Notes: generated by a model from the letters alone, not told the origin. DNA of 14,349 nt from Acidobacteriota bacterium (GCA_021779695.1 JAJYAE010000082.1:1-14349), one strand, 5' to 3'. Shown: positions 1 to 8,228, counted from the stretch's first letter. Translations and numbers: made by a program.

Positions 1-29
1 AACCACATGCATCATTCATAAAATCTCCT

Positions 30-218
30 TCAACGAAAAGCCCAACTCTGAGCGCGTTTGATGAAGCGAATCCGCCGCACCGATTTGGAGGAAAACATCC
101 GATATCCAGCATTGGTGCGGGGCACGGGCGCGAGGAGTCCCTGACGTTCGTAATGCCGAATCGTCTGCAAATTGATGCCGCCACGCTTCGCCACTTGGCT
201 TACGGTCAAGCTGTCCAT
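30..218 (-). pseudogene. MerR-family regulator, broken after the DNA-binding domain
   Basis: The reading frame gives 62 residues that start MDSLTVSQVAKRGG and carry the MerR winged-helix signature (TIRHYERQGLL, then NAGYRMF, then RIRFIKRAQ). It ends abruptly as RAQSWAFR-stop. Adding one base near positions 45-47 would restore LGFSLKEIL, which is the usual MerR continuation after RAQ, so a one-base deletion is likely. The restored frame meets a further stop at 16-18, so the lesion may be double. The dimerisation helix and metal-binding cysteines are absent. The ATG at 218 is chosen because the MerR homology starts there and a MerR-type operator lies directly upstream; the frame is open further upstream but that part does not look like MerR. 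Family members sense metals or redox stress and switch on efflux genes. It is the last gene of the metal operon. It could be a real pseudogene or a sequencing error. Confidence 0.75.
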
Positions 219-224
219 GAATCC

Positions 225-256
225 ACGGTAAACCCTGTACTTAGGTATAGAGTCAA
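225..256 (-). promoter_or_regulatory. MerR-type operator/promoter upstream of the merR-like gene
   Basis: Read on the minus strand, TTGACT (251-256) is followed by the imperfect dyad CTATAC-CTAA-GTACAG (235-250) and then TTTACC (227-232) as a possible -10 box. The spacer is about 18-20 bp, depending on where the -10 is set. A dyad between over-spaced -35 and -10 boxes is the hallmark of MerR-controlled promoters. The start of transcription would fall close to the ATG at 218, so the message may be nearly leaderless. The orientation implies self-regulation of the merR-like gene and of anything to its left, rather than of the upstream efflux operon. Confidence 0.6.
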
Positions 257-439
257 GCGCGCATCGGTCGTCGAATGGGCGCGCGTTCACGACGGTCGCT
301 CGTGAGCTACGATCCATATCACGCTTGCCTGGATGTTTCTGTGGCTTTTGATATTCCCACCGTGCGGGCTTTGACAGGGCAACGGTCCGGAGCGCTTCTG
401 ATCACCGAAACATACTTTTGCGTTGCCGCGCTGGATAGC

Positions 440-1054
440 TCAGTGGCAACCGCAGCCTTCTCCGCGCATCGCGCGTCGGCCTTCGATAAACAAGATGGGC
501 AGAGCGGCCAGCGCAGCCACGGAATCGACCCAATGGATATGGAACGCTGCATTGATTGCCAGTCCGCCCAGAGTCAGCGCCGCAAGATAAGCGCAGGTCG
601 CCGACTGTACAGCGTCTGCCGCTAACGTGCGATTGCCGGTTGCATAAGCCGCTCTCCGCTTTCTCCATGCGAGCAGGGGCATTACGATCAGCGCAGCTAT
701 CGTGATCCCGATACCGGGACCGCTCGTCTCGGGATGAATGCGATAGATCAAAGAAGCCGTAGCTGCGAGCGCAACCACATCTGCCAAGACGAAGAGCAAA
801 ATCCCTGCCCATTGCTCCGCACGCTCTTTGCTGAGCGAAAACCGCGGGAAGAACGACAGCAGCACGACTGTTCCGGATAGCAGCTCCACAAAACTGTCGG
901 AACCAAACGCCAGAAGAGCGGCGCTGTGCGCCTGCTGCGCTGAATAGAGAGACACAGCACTCTCGATCAACATCCAGGCTATTGTGACGCCTTGCAGCCA
1001 GATGACTTCTTTTGGCGTTGCCGCTGGACGAGCGCCGTTTTGTGTATTGTTCAT
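440..1054 (-). CDS. short CDF-like cation transporter with Cys/His tail
   Basis: This 204-residue inner-membrane protein has about six hydrophobic segments and resembles the membrane half of cation diffusion facilitators, lacking their C-terminal cytoplasmic domain. Segment 2 holds SDSFVELLSG (Asp53, Glu57), matching the usual DxxxD site. Segment 5 holds ADAVQSATCAY, where the usual HxxxD pair appears as Gln150 and Cys154. The protein ends GCGCH (Cys201, Cys203, His204), a possible soft-metal ligand group. By family it would export a metal cation using the proton gradient; the Gln/Cys substitutions suggest a softer metal than zinc, but this is inference. It lies 31 bp after the ZIP-like gene in the same operon and 221 bp before the merR-like gene. 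That 221-bp gap holds the MerR operator and no other gene that I can see. Confidence 0.75.
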   Translation of the reverse strand: MNNTQNGARPAATPKEVIWLQGVTIAWMLIESAVSLYSAQQAHSAALLAFGSDSFVELLSGTVVLLSFFPRFSLSKERAEQWAGILLFVLADVVALAATASLIYRIHPETSGPGIGITIAALIVMPLLAWRKRRAAYATGNRTLAADAVQSATCAYLAALTLGGLAINAAFHIHWVDSVAALAALPILFIEGRRAMRGEGCGCH

Positions 1055-1085
1055 TATCGGCGACCTCTGTTGGAAGATCTGCGCA

Positions 1086-1790
1086 TCAACCGCTGACCAT
1101 ATCGAGAATTAAGATACTGAGAAAGCCAGCAAAAAAGATGACGGTCGTAGAGGAAGTGTCTTCCTGCTTATGGGCTTCGAGCAGCAATTCTTCAGTAACC
1201 AGGAAAAGAAGCGCTGCCACTCCGAAGCCAAGTGCAGCGGTGAGAAGACTTGGTGAAAGATGTTTCAGGATCATGGCTCCAACAGCACTGCCGATGAGCA
1301 GGAGACACGAAACGCCTGCCGTGATTGTGAACGCTTTCCAGCGAGAAAGCTGACGATCCAATAACTCTCCAATCAGTGCCAATCCCAAAGAAGCCAGTTC
1401 AAGCGTCAAGGCGACCGTAAGCAATTTGCCCTGCTTGGCTCCAGCAGCAAACCCAATCGCAATGACGAAGCCATCCAGTAAAAGGTCTATTCCAGTTGCC
1501 GCTATGTAGGTTTTCGGGATGGTTGGCACAGCATTGCCTGTGCTGTCTTCAATGCGCTTAAGAGCAACGAGGACAAGCACTGCAAAAGAGAACCCCAGAG
1601 CCGTTGAAATTGGGGAACGTCTGCGAATCAAGTCAGAAACCAGCTCCATCGTGACAGCCGCGACCACGACTCCCGCAGCGAGATGCTGCATGAAGCAGCG
1701 AATGCGGTCGCTTCTCTGAAACAAGACGGCGCAAGCGGCAGCCACAAGCGCCGCCGCCACCGGAAAAAGCGAGTAGAGAACAGAGATCAC
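1086..1790 (-). CDS. ZIP-family-like metal transporter
   Basis: This is a 234-residue polytopic membrane protein with roughly seven or eight hydrophobic segments. It has the ZIP layout: HLAAGVVVAAVTMEL early (36-50), GIDLLLDGFVIAIGFAAG (100-117) where ZIP proteins have the HNxPDG signature of helix 4, an ELASLGLAL helix (131-139) and a late EELLLEAH (200-207). The helix-4 His is replaced, but Asp102, Asp106 and Gly107 remain. ZIP proteins normally bring zinc or other divalent metals into the cytoplasm, so its role beside an efflux pump is not obvious; some relatives act in the reverse direction. The start is GTG at 1790, which overlaps the stop of the RND gene as GTGA, so translation is probably coupled. 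The stop is 31 bp ahead of the CDF-like gene. Confidence 0.72.
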   Translation of the reverse strand: MISVLYSLFPVAAALVAAACAVLFQRSDRIRCFMQHLAAGVVVAAVTMELVSDLIRRRSPISTALGFSFAVLVLVALKRIEDSTGNAVPTIPKTYIAATGIDLLLDGFVIAIGFAAGAKQGKLLTVALTLELASLGLALIGELLDRQLSRWKAFTITAGVSCLLLIGSAVGAMILKHLSPSLLTAALGFGVAALLFLVTEELLLEAHKQEDTSSTTVIFFAGFLSILILDMVSG

Positions 1791-4700
1791 GCCTGAACTC
1801 CCTTCGCTTCACGCCGTCGTTCTACCCAGTTGTACAAGGTGGGCAGGACAAGCAATGTCAGCAGCGTAGAAGTGACCAGGCCACCAATCACAACTGTGGC
1901 AAGCGGACGCTGGACTTCCGCGCCGGCACCGTGAGAGACGGCCATTGGGATAAACCCGAGACTTGCGACCAATGCGGTCATCAAAACTGGACGCAGACGA
2001 GTTTCAGCGCCCTGCTCAACCGCTGATTCAATAGGTAGCCCACTCTGTCTCAGTTCACGAATATACGTCAGCAGAACAATACCGTTCAAAACCGCGATGC
2101 CAAATAGAGCGATGAATCCCACTCCTGCCGAGATGCTGAAAGGCATACCCCGTAATAGCAGGGCCGCGATGCCACCGGTGGCCGCGAGAGGAATGTTCAG
2201 GAAAATGAGCAGAGCGGGAAAGCCAGCCTGAAAGTTGAAATAGAGAAGTACGAAGATCAACACTAGTGCAGCAGGAACCACGATCATCAGTCGCTGACTG
2301 GCACTCTTGAGCTGCTCGAACTGGCCGCTCCACTCCGATTGATACCCGGTGGGGAGTTTTACCTGAGCTGCGATGGCACGTTGGGCAGCACTGACGAAGC
2401 TGGCGAGGTCTCGTCCGCGGACGTTCACTTCCACGCTGATTCTCCGTTGGCCTCCTTCGCGGCTGATCTGAGCGGGGCCATCCTCCTCCTGGATGTCGGC
2501 GAGTTGCGCAAGCGGGATGAAATGCCCTTCGTTGTCGCCGACTCGAAGATTGCCGATTTCCGCATCGGTGGCGCGCTGCTGCTCTGGAAAGCGGACCTGC
2601 AATGCGAAGCGCCGATTTCCTTCGACAATTTCACCCACCGTTTTGCCTCCTATGGCTTGGATGGTGTCGAGTACATCCGACTCATCCAGCCCGTGACGGG
2701 CGAGCGCATCTCTCTTCAAACGGATGCGCAGATAGGGCAATCCCGCGACACGCTCGGCTCGCACATCTGCGGCTCCCGGCACCTTTTTCACGACTGCTGC
2801 GACACGGTCAGCCTCTTGCCGCAATACATCCAAATCATCGCCGAAGATCTTGATGGCAACATCGCTACGCGAACCCCCTTCCATCAGTTCCTGGATTCGC
2901 ATCTGAATCGGTTGCGAAAAGCTGTAGCTTGCACCTGGAGCTTCCGCTTCAAGCCTTTCTTTCATTGCCGCAATCAAATTCTCTTTCCTGATGCCCTTCG
3001 GCCACTGATTCACCGGCTTAAGCATCACGTATACGTCACTTTGGTCGATCGCCATAGGGTCGGTAGCGACCTCTGGGCTTCCGGTTCGGCTGAAGACGTA
3101 CGAAACCTCCGGGAACTCGCGAAGGACAGTTTCGACGATTTGATTGCCATGCAGGGATTCGCTGATGGAGATTCCCGGCACCCGGTACATTTCCACCAGA
3201 ATCGAGCCCTCATCGAGCGTGGGGATAAAAACCGCTCCAAGAAAAGGAATGCCCACCAAAGATATGACGAAGACGCCCAGGGCGATGCCAGCAGTCCATC
3301 CTGGCGAATGGAGCGCCCAACGCAAGGCTGGGCGATACGCCTGATCGATCTTCCTCATCAACCATGTCTGTTTTTCGGCAACGTTTTTGCGCAACACGTA
3401 CCAACTCAACGTTGGCATCAACGTCAGCGCAATCACCAGAGAAGCAAACAACGCGAAGAGAACAGTGGCGGCCATCGGCTTGAACATCTTGCCTTCGACG
3501 CCGCCCAACGTCAGGATTGGAATGTAAACGAGAAAGATAATCGCAACGCCAAAGAAGATCGGCTTTGCCACCTCGCGGGCGGCCGACAAAATCACGTCCT
3601 CCGCCCGTTCGTCCGACTTTTTCTCATGCAGACGACGCAGAATATTTTCGATAATGACCACAGAGCCATCCACAATCAGGCCAAAGTCGAGCGCGCCAAG
3701 GCTCATCAAATTGCCTGATATATGCGCTTGAACCATGCCGATAAAAGCGGCCAGCATAGAGAGAGGGATCGCCAGCGAAACGACGACACCGGCCCGGAAA
3801 CTGCCGAGCAGCAGGAGCAGAACGGCGATGACCAGTAATCCACCTTCGATCAAATTACGGGTGACAGTGTGAATCGTTCTGTTGACGAGATCGGTTCGGT
3901 CATAAAGCGGCACAATTCGCACACCGGGAGGCAAGGTTTTCTGGATTTCTGCCAGGCTATCCTTTACTTGAATGGCGACGGCCCTGGAGTTCTCTCCAAC
4001 CAGCATCATGGCCACGCCTAGAACAATTTCTCCGTGACCATCTTCCGTGGCGAAGCCGTTGCGGACCATCGGCGCGAAGCGGACAGTGCCAATGTTCCGA
4101 ATGTAGATAGGCGTTCCGCTTGGCGAATTGCCGACCACGATGTTTTCGATGTCGGACAAGCTGCCAATCAGTCCCTCTCCGCGAATGAGGGACTGTTGCT
4201 CTGAATGCTCAATGTAGGCCCCTCCGGAGTTCGCGTTGTTTTTGGAGAGCGCTTCGATTACTCGTCGAAGAGGAATGTGGTAACCCGTGAGCTTGTCGTT
4301 ATCGACCGCAACCTGATAGGTCTTGAGTTCACCTCCCTGACTATTCACCTCGACAATGCCTGGCACCTGACGCAGTTTCGGCGCAATGTCCCAATCGAGG
4401 ATCGTCCTTAATTCCATCGGGCTGCGTCCCGCTCCGGTGACTTTGAATTGATAAATCTCCCCTAGCCCAGTAGAGATAGGTCCCATCTCTGGGACGCCCA
4501 CGTTCGCTGGGATTGCCTCCTTCGCTTGGGGAAGACGTTCGTTGACGAGATTCCTGCAAAAATATGTGTGAATGTCGTCTTTGAAGTAAATAGCAACATA
4601 GGACAAGCCATATTTGGATGTGGATTGAATATGCGTAACGCCAGGCAGGCCACTCATTGCCAGTTCAACGGGAAATGAGATCAACTGCTCCACCTCTAGG

Positions 4701-4870
4701 GGAGAGAGACTGGGGGCGCGAGTAAGGATAAGCACCTGGTTCGGTGTAATGTCCGGCTCGGCGTCCATCGGTAGGTTGCGAAGCGATACGATCCCAAGAA
4801 CAATTACAAACAAGGTGGCCAACAGCACGAGGATGCGATAGCGAAGGGCGATTTCAACAAGTCGTTGCAT
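1787..4870 (-). CDS. czcA: CzcA/CusA-family heavy-metal efflux RND pump
   Basis: This 1027-residue inner-membrane pump is close to the usual 1040-1060 of the heavy-metal RND family. It has an N-terminal membrane helix (about 13-31), a first periplasmic porter loop, a helix block at about 340-540, a second periplasmic loop and a C-terminal helix block. Helix 4 carries DFGLIVDGSVVIIEN, with Asp395, Asp401 and Glu408. These match the proton-relay triad known from CzcA, and the DFG...DG...EN form is that of divalent-metal (Zn, Co, Cd, Ni) pumps rather than CusA-like Cu/Ag pumps, which have a different helix-4 motif. It should form a trimer that joins the adaptor and outer-membrane channel encoded just upstream. 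Its ATG overlaps the adaptor stop by one base (TAATG), and its stop overlaps the ZIP-like start. The metal itself is inferred, not shown. Confidence 0.95.
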   Translation of the reverse strand: MQRLVEIALRYRILVLLATLFVIVLGIVSLRNLPMDAEPDITPNQVLILTRAPSLSPLEVEQLISFPVELAMSGLPGVTHIQSTSKYGLSYVAIYFKDDIHTYFCRNLVNERLPQAKEAIPANVGVPEMGPISTGLGEIYQFKVTGAGRSPMELRTILDWDIAPKLRQVPGIVEVNSQGGELKTYQVAVDNDKLTGYHIPLRRVIEALSKNNANSGGAYIEHSEQQSLIRGEGLIGSLSDIENIVVGNSPSGTPIYIRNIGTVRFAPMVRNGFATEDGHGEIVLGVAMMLVGENSRAVAIQVKDSLAEIQKTLPPGVRIVPLYDRTDLVNRTIHTVTRNLIEGGLLVIAVLLLLLGSFRAGVVVSLAIPLSMLAAFIGMVQAHISGNLMSLGALDFGLIVDGSVVIIENILRRLHEKKSDERAEDVILSAAREVAKPIFFGVAIIFLVYIPILTLGGVEGKMFKPMAATVLFALFASLVIALTLMPTLSWYVLRKNVAEKQTWLMRKIDQAYRPALRWALHSPGWTAGIALGVFVISLVGIPFLGAVFIPTLDEGSILVEMYRVPGISISESLHGNQIVETVLREFPEVSYVFSRTGSPEVATDPMAIDQSDVYVMLKPVNQWPKGIRKENLIAAMKERLEAEAPGASYSFSQPIQMRIQELMEGGSRSDVAIKIFGDDLDVLRQEADRVAAVVKKVPGAADVRAERVAGLPYLRIRLKRDALARHGLDESDVLDTIQAIGGKTVGEIVEGNRRFALQVRFPEQQRATDAEIGNLRVGDNEGHFIPLAQLADIQEEDGPAQISREGGQRRISVEVNVRGRDLASFVSAAQRAIAAQVKLPTGYQSEWSGQFEQLKSASQRLMIVVPAALVLIFVLLYFNFQAGFPALLIFLNIPLAATGGIAALLLRGMPFSISAGVGFIALFGIAVLNGIVLLTYIRELRQSGLPIESAVEQGAETRLRPVLMTALVASLGFIPMAVSHGAGAEVQRPLATVVIGGLVTSTLLTLLVLPTLYNWVERRREAKGVQA

Positions 4871-6063
4871 TAGTCGTTGTCCCCCATACTTCCGGTGGAG
4901 AGAATAGACTTCAAGTGAAAGGCCCCTTGGGTCACTACAGGATCGCCGACGGAAAGGCCGCTGACGATTTCAGTAAGCTCCCCGACAGTCGTTCCTTTTT
5001 CTACCTCGCGCTTTTCAAACTGGGTTGGACCCCGCCGGATGAAGACAACGTTTTTGCCATCGACCTCCTGAAGTGCCGAGGATGGCACGGCAATGGCCTC
5101 TTTCCTGAAGTCAGTCGGGAGTTCGACATTGGTGAACATATCTGTCTTCAATCGCAGTTCAGGGTTTGCCACGTCACAGCGAACGCGCGCTGTTCTGGTC
5201 TGCGGATCGATCACATCGCTGATATAAGCCACACGGCCTTCAAATGGACGGTTGGGGTAGGTGTCTACAGTGATGTAGGCGTTCTGTCCAATCCGAATGC
5301 GTCCCAAATCCTTTTCATAGACTTCGGCCTGTACCCAGACATTAGAAAGATTGGCTACGGTGAAGACGGCACGGCCAGCATCCACGACATCTCCTGGAGA
5401 AGCTTGCGCTTTGAGGACGACACCCGCGAAAGGAGCTTTGAGTGTGGTAATCAGCCCGCCGCGAGTCCCGTTATCGGGCACTCCAAAGCGCCGCAGCCTT
5501 TGCTGTATGCCCTCTATGAGCGCCTGTTGGGAGCGAATATTGGCTTCAATCTCATCTTCCTCAGCCTTACTCGATTCATAGTCCTTTTCCGAACCCGCCC
5601 CTATATCGGCAAGACGGCGGCTCCGCCCGGCCTGGCGGGTGGCTGGAATGAGCTGCGCCTTCATACGTTCCAGATCGGCGCGGGCCGACTGCTCCTGTGC
5701 AACCAACTCGCCAGCCTCAATGTTGTCGAACGTGGCGAGTGTCTGTCCCTCTTCCACTCTGTCTCCAACTTTTACGCGGACCTCCAGGATGCGCCCTTGC
5801 GCCAGTGGACTGATTTGCGCAACCTTGCTGTCGATTGGCTGGACTGTACCCGTGACTTTCAAATATTGGTCGAGCTGTCTGCGTTGAGCAGGCGCGACCA
5901 CCAGGCCAACATGCTGTTGGGCAGCGACGGTCATCTCAATTAAGTTCGCACTGCTCTCAGACGGCTTCTGGGATGAAGGCTGGTCGGTGTCTGAACTGGG
6001 GCGGCGATTGCAACCCGTTACCAGGAGGGTGCAGCATACAAATGACAAAACAAATTTCTTCAT
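4870..6063 (-). CDS. czcB: RND periplasmic adaptor (HlyD/CzcB family), lipoprotein
   Basis: This 397-residue protein has a lipoprotein signal peptide (MKKFVLSFVCCTLLVTGC) with a VTGC lipobox and Cys18 as the lipidated residue, so it is likely membrane-anchored in the periplasm. Two half-lipoyl domains are visible (about 84-114, GRILEVRVKVGDRVEEGQ; and about 208-238, APFAGVVLKAQASPGDVVDAG). They flank an alpha-hairpin (about 117-195) rich in Glu, Arg and Gln. Beta-barrel and membrane-proximal regions follow (NVWVQAEVYE; TNVELP; AVPSSAL). It would bridge the RND pump and the outer-membrane factor. No His- or Met-rich metal-binding extension is seen at the N-terminus. Its ATG overlaps the stop of the outer-membrane gene (ATGA), and its TAA overlaps the pump start. 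Confidence 0.93.
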   Translation of the reverse strand: MKKFVLSFVCCTLLVTGCNRRPSSDTDQPSSQKPSESSANLIEMTVAAQQHVGLVVAPAQRRQLDQYLKVTGTVQPIDSKVAQISPLAQGRILEVRVKVGDRVEEGQTLATFDNIEAGELVAQEQSARADLERMKAQLIPATRQAGRSRRLADIGAGSEKDYESSKAEEDEIEANIRSQQALIEGIQQRLRRFGVPDNGTRGGLITTLKAPFAGVVLKAQASPGDVVDAGRAVFTVANLSNVWVQAEVYEKDLGRIRIGQNAYITVDTYPNRPFEGRVAYISDVIDPQTRTARVRCDVANPELRLKTDMFTNVELPTDFRKEAIAVPSSALQEVDGKNVVFIRRGPTQFEKREVEKGTTVGELTEIVSGLSVGDPVVTQGAFHLKSILSTGSMGDND

Positions 6064-7349
6064 GGCAGGTTTCCTCCCATAGCGCGTTCGACTTCGGCCC
6101 AGCTTCGGGCAACATCGGCCTTTGCGTCGATGTAGGCCAATTGTGTATCGACAAGACGGCGCTGCTCATTGAGCACATCCAAGAGCCGGAGCTGGCCGAG
6201 TTTATAGGCTTCCCGGATGACGGATAAATTGGCGCTGGAAGGGTCCATCACTCCGTTCTTGAGCACTTGCACGGAATCGGACGCGGTGCGCCAGCGCTGA
6301 TACGCTGAGGCCACTTCGAGAGGGATTGTCCTTTCTAAGTAGTCCTGATGCAGGCGCGCGCCGGATGTGCGGGCCGTTGCAGCCTGCACATTGCCAGCGC
6401 CGCTGCGGCTTGTCCGCAACGGTATGGATACGCCGAACGTGAGGAGGTCCACTCGGTCTCGAATGGGACTGGGCGTGCCGTTGCTTGTGAAACCGGACAA
6501 TCCGTCGAACTGGCTGTCTTGGCGTGCATAGCCTGCCGAGAGAGTCACATCCGGCTTCGCGTCTGCTTTTGCGAGTGCAACGCTCGCAGCCTGCTGCTCT
6601 TGTTCGATGCGCGCCGATTTGAGGTCTGCCCGGTTCTCCAATGCTTTTTGCTGCAACGCTTCCAGCGGCAACGATTGCGGAGCGGGAAAGTCCGTATCGG
6701 GAATTGGTGTCGTGCCGCTAACCCCGGCAAGCCGTCGCAACTCGAATTCTGCGGAGATGAGGCGGCTCTGCGCGCTCATACGCGAGACTTCAGCTTGGCT
6801 GATTTCGACCTTGAGCAGTCCGGCCTCAAGCGGAGCGGCATCGCCCTCTTTGACCCGCGCCTCAGTCAGCTTCAAAGTATCTGAATTGAAAGCCACCAGG
6901 TCACTGAGCAGCTTGACCTTATGGCGTTCCGCGAGTACCTCGGCATAGGCCGCCTTGATCTCATAGGCCAATTCCATGGTTCGCCCCTGGAGTTCGGCTT
7001 CGGCCAGCCCAACCGAGAACTCTGCTACCCGGATACGCTTCCCGCGTTTTCCAAATGTCTCAATCGGTGCAGACAACTCACCGCCGTACTGCTCTTCGCC
7101 GATGGTGCCGAGCGGTTTCCCGGTCGCTCCATTCAGGCCAAGCGTCGGCGCGGGCCGCACTCCAGCTTGTCGCGCGAGGCCCTTCGCCTCGGCAACTCGC
7201 TCGCGGACGGCGGCCAAATCCCTATTATTCGCAATCCCTGTTCGCACAAGATCATCGACCGTGAATACGGACGACGGTACCTGTTGCGCTCCCAACATAG
7301 AAGCTGAGAGCAATAGCGCGCACAGGGAGAAGACACGTCTCCCTCGCAT
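6060..7349 (-). CDS. czcC: CzcC/CusC-type outer-membrane efflux factor (TolC superfamily)
   Basis: This 429-residue exported channel protein completes the tripartite pump. A signal peptide (MRGRRVFSLCALLLSASMLGA) is followed by two OEP-type repeats of long amphipathic helices with Glu/Ala-rich stretches (for example RERVAEAKGLARQAG and a second repeat near RADLKSARIEQEQQAAS), and a C-terminal helix ending in RSWAEVERAMGGNLP. An ATG at 7355 lies two codons upstream, but it sits immediately against the Shine-Dalgarno AGGAG (7356-7360). The ATG at 7349 has a normal 6-nt spacing and gives a better signal peptide, so I prefer it. The stop overlaps the adaptor start. A 43-bp gap separates it from the small Cys-rich gene upstream. 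Confidence 0.9.
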   Translation of the reverse strand: MRGRRVFSLCALLLSASMLGAQQVPSSVFTVDDLVRTGIANNRDLAAVRERVAEAKGLARQAGVRPAPTLGLNGATGKPLGTIGEEQYGGELSAPIETFGKRGKRIRVAEFSVGLAEAELQGRTMELAYEIKAAYAEVLAERHKVKLLSDLVAFNSDTLKLTEARVKEGDAAPLEAGLLKVEISQAEVSRMSAQSRLISAEFELRRLAGVSGTTPIPDTDFPAPQSLPLEALQQKALENRADLKSARIEQEQQAASVALAKADAKPDVTLSAGYARQDSQFDGLSGFTSNGTPSPIRDRVDLLTFGVSIPLRTSRSGAGNVQAATARTSGARLHQDYLERTIPLEVASAYQRWRTASDSVQVLKNGVMDPSSANLSVIREAYKLGQLRLLDVLNEQRRLVDTQLAYIDAKADVARSWAEVERAMGGNLP

Positions 7350-7398
7350 AAACATCTCCTAAATTTTCTTCAATCGGATCGATCTCAAAGAAAAGTGC

Positions 7399-7710
7399 TT
7401 AGGAAAGTTGCGGAGGGTGGTCGATCGATGACGGAGCAAGCAATGGCTGCTCAATGCTTTCTTCTCGGGGGGCGGGAACGGCTATAAATTGAGGGGTAAA
7501 ATCAAGACGCTTTGTGATTACAAGATGTGCGCAGCAGCACATGCAGTTGTCGCCCGAATCGGCCGGATGATGCTTATCGAGCGGCCTGGTGTTCGATATG
7601 TAGCAGCTCGAAGACGGCACGAGGTCGCAGGCAAGCACCTCCACGGCTGTAAACAGCACGAGGAAGATTGCGGTGAAGCGGAACGCCTTGGACCAAAAAC
7701 CCATCTTCAC
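7399..7710 (-). CDS. small exported Cys/His-rich protein, first gene of the metal operon
   Basis: I do not recognise a named family. The 103-residue protein has an N-terminal hydrophobic segment (about 9-27) that reads as a signal peptide ending EVLAC; Cys28 could be a cleavage-site or lipid-modified cysteine, although Leu at -2 makes the lipobox imperfect. The mature part has a metal-ligand-like cluster: His47-His48, then DNCMCCCAH (Cys56, 58, 59, 60 and His62), with Cys36 nearby, and then a Pro-rich tail. Being first in an operon with an RND pump, it may be a periplasmic metal-binding or sensing protein; this is inference. The first start is GTG at 7710, and an ATG two codons later (7704) is the alternative. 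Neither has a strong Shine-Dalgarno, so the start is uncertain. The operon promoter should lie in 7711-7779; a weak TTGCAT/TAGATT pair with an 18-bp spacer is possible there. Confidence 0.65.
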   Translation of the reverse strand: MKMGFWSKAFRFTAIFLVLFTAVEVLACDLVPSSSCYISNTRPLDKHHPADSGDNCMCCCAHLVITKRLDFTPQFIAVPAPREESIEQPLLAPSSIDHPPQLS

Positions 7711-7779
7711 TATGATGCCATACGTCGGTGTCCCTGTGTAATCTAGCTATGTTGAAGACTCAGATGCAACGGAGCAAAT

Positions 7780-8004
7780 ATGGAGATTTCGCGGAATGGC
7801 TCTCGATCTGCTCGCCGATTCCCGCGCTGGCGTTTGTGGAGCTTAGTGGTCGGAGTGTTGCTGTTGATTATCGGCTTCGTCACCTTCCTTCCAACTATCG
7901 GGCACGGCGATGGTGAACTTCAACTTTTCGCAATGGCCTTGGGAGCCGTTATCCTTCTCGTTGCTCTTGCAGCGATTGTCATAGCCTTCATAGCAAAAAA
8001 GTGA
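7780..8004 (+). CDS. small two-helix membrane protein, unknown function
   Basis: The protein has 74 residues. A basic N-terminus (RNGSRSARRFPRWR) is followed by two hydrophobic segments, about 19-38 and 50-72, joined by a short loop TIGHGDGELQ, and the protein ends IAKK. A GGAG Shine-Dalgarno (7771-7774) stands 5 nt before the ATG. The basic N-terminus suggests that both ends face the cytoplasm. It is divergent from the metal operon, starting 69 bp from the Cys-rich gene, so the two may share a control region. I do not recognise the family and cannot assign a role. Confidence 0.55.
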   Translation: MEISRNGSRSARRFPRWRLWSLVVGVLLLIIGFVTFLPTIGHGDGELQLFAMALGAVILLVALAAIVIAFIAKK

Positions 8005-8186
8005 AATCACGTCGATAGCCTCAACCCTCGGTCCCGTGTGCTGCATTGCAAAAGCGCGTATCAGTCAGAACTTTAGGGCGCCTCGGCGCGGATGAGATCT
8101 GAGTTCGACCCGTCGGGCGGGCAGGCAAAGGCGCTCGCGCAAGTGCGAGCCACTGCCGAGGGCGGGAAGGACGGGCGCTCAAGAGA

Positions 8187-8212
8187 ATGGGGTCTGCTGA
8201 CGCAGACCCCAT
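8187..8212. terminator. perfect 11-bp hairpin, likely terminator for parB or both strands
   Basis: ATGGGGTCTGC (8187-8197) pairs perfectly with GCAGACCCCAT (8202-8212) across a TGAC loop. It lies 16 bp beyond the parB stop. There is no clean T-tract on either side (TCTCTT follows on the minus strand, CTCTTT further off on the plus strand), so it may be a weak or factor-aided terminator, or an mRNA 3'-end stabiliser. The rest of the 8005-8228 gap is GC-rich; a small 6-bp stem at 8133-8150 is the only other structure noted there. Confidence 0.5.
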
Positions 8213-8228
8213 GTGATGCTCTTTCGGT

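Noticed and set aside
2339..3718. 459-codon open frame on the plus strand opposite the RND gene
   Set aside because: It is antisense to a clear CzcA-type pump, has no recognisable domain and no Shine-Dalgarno; long antisense frames are common in GC-rich genes.
4915..5943. 342-codon plus-strand frame opposite the adaptor gene
   Set aside because: Antisense shadow of a well-supported HlyD-family gene; the translation shows no family features.
8021..8212. 63-codon minus-strand frame in the gap between the small membrane gene and parB
   Set aside because: Composition is low-complexity Arg/Pro/Ala, its start lies in the terminator-like hairpin and there is no ribosome-binding site.
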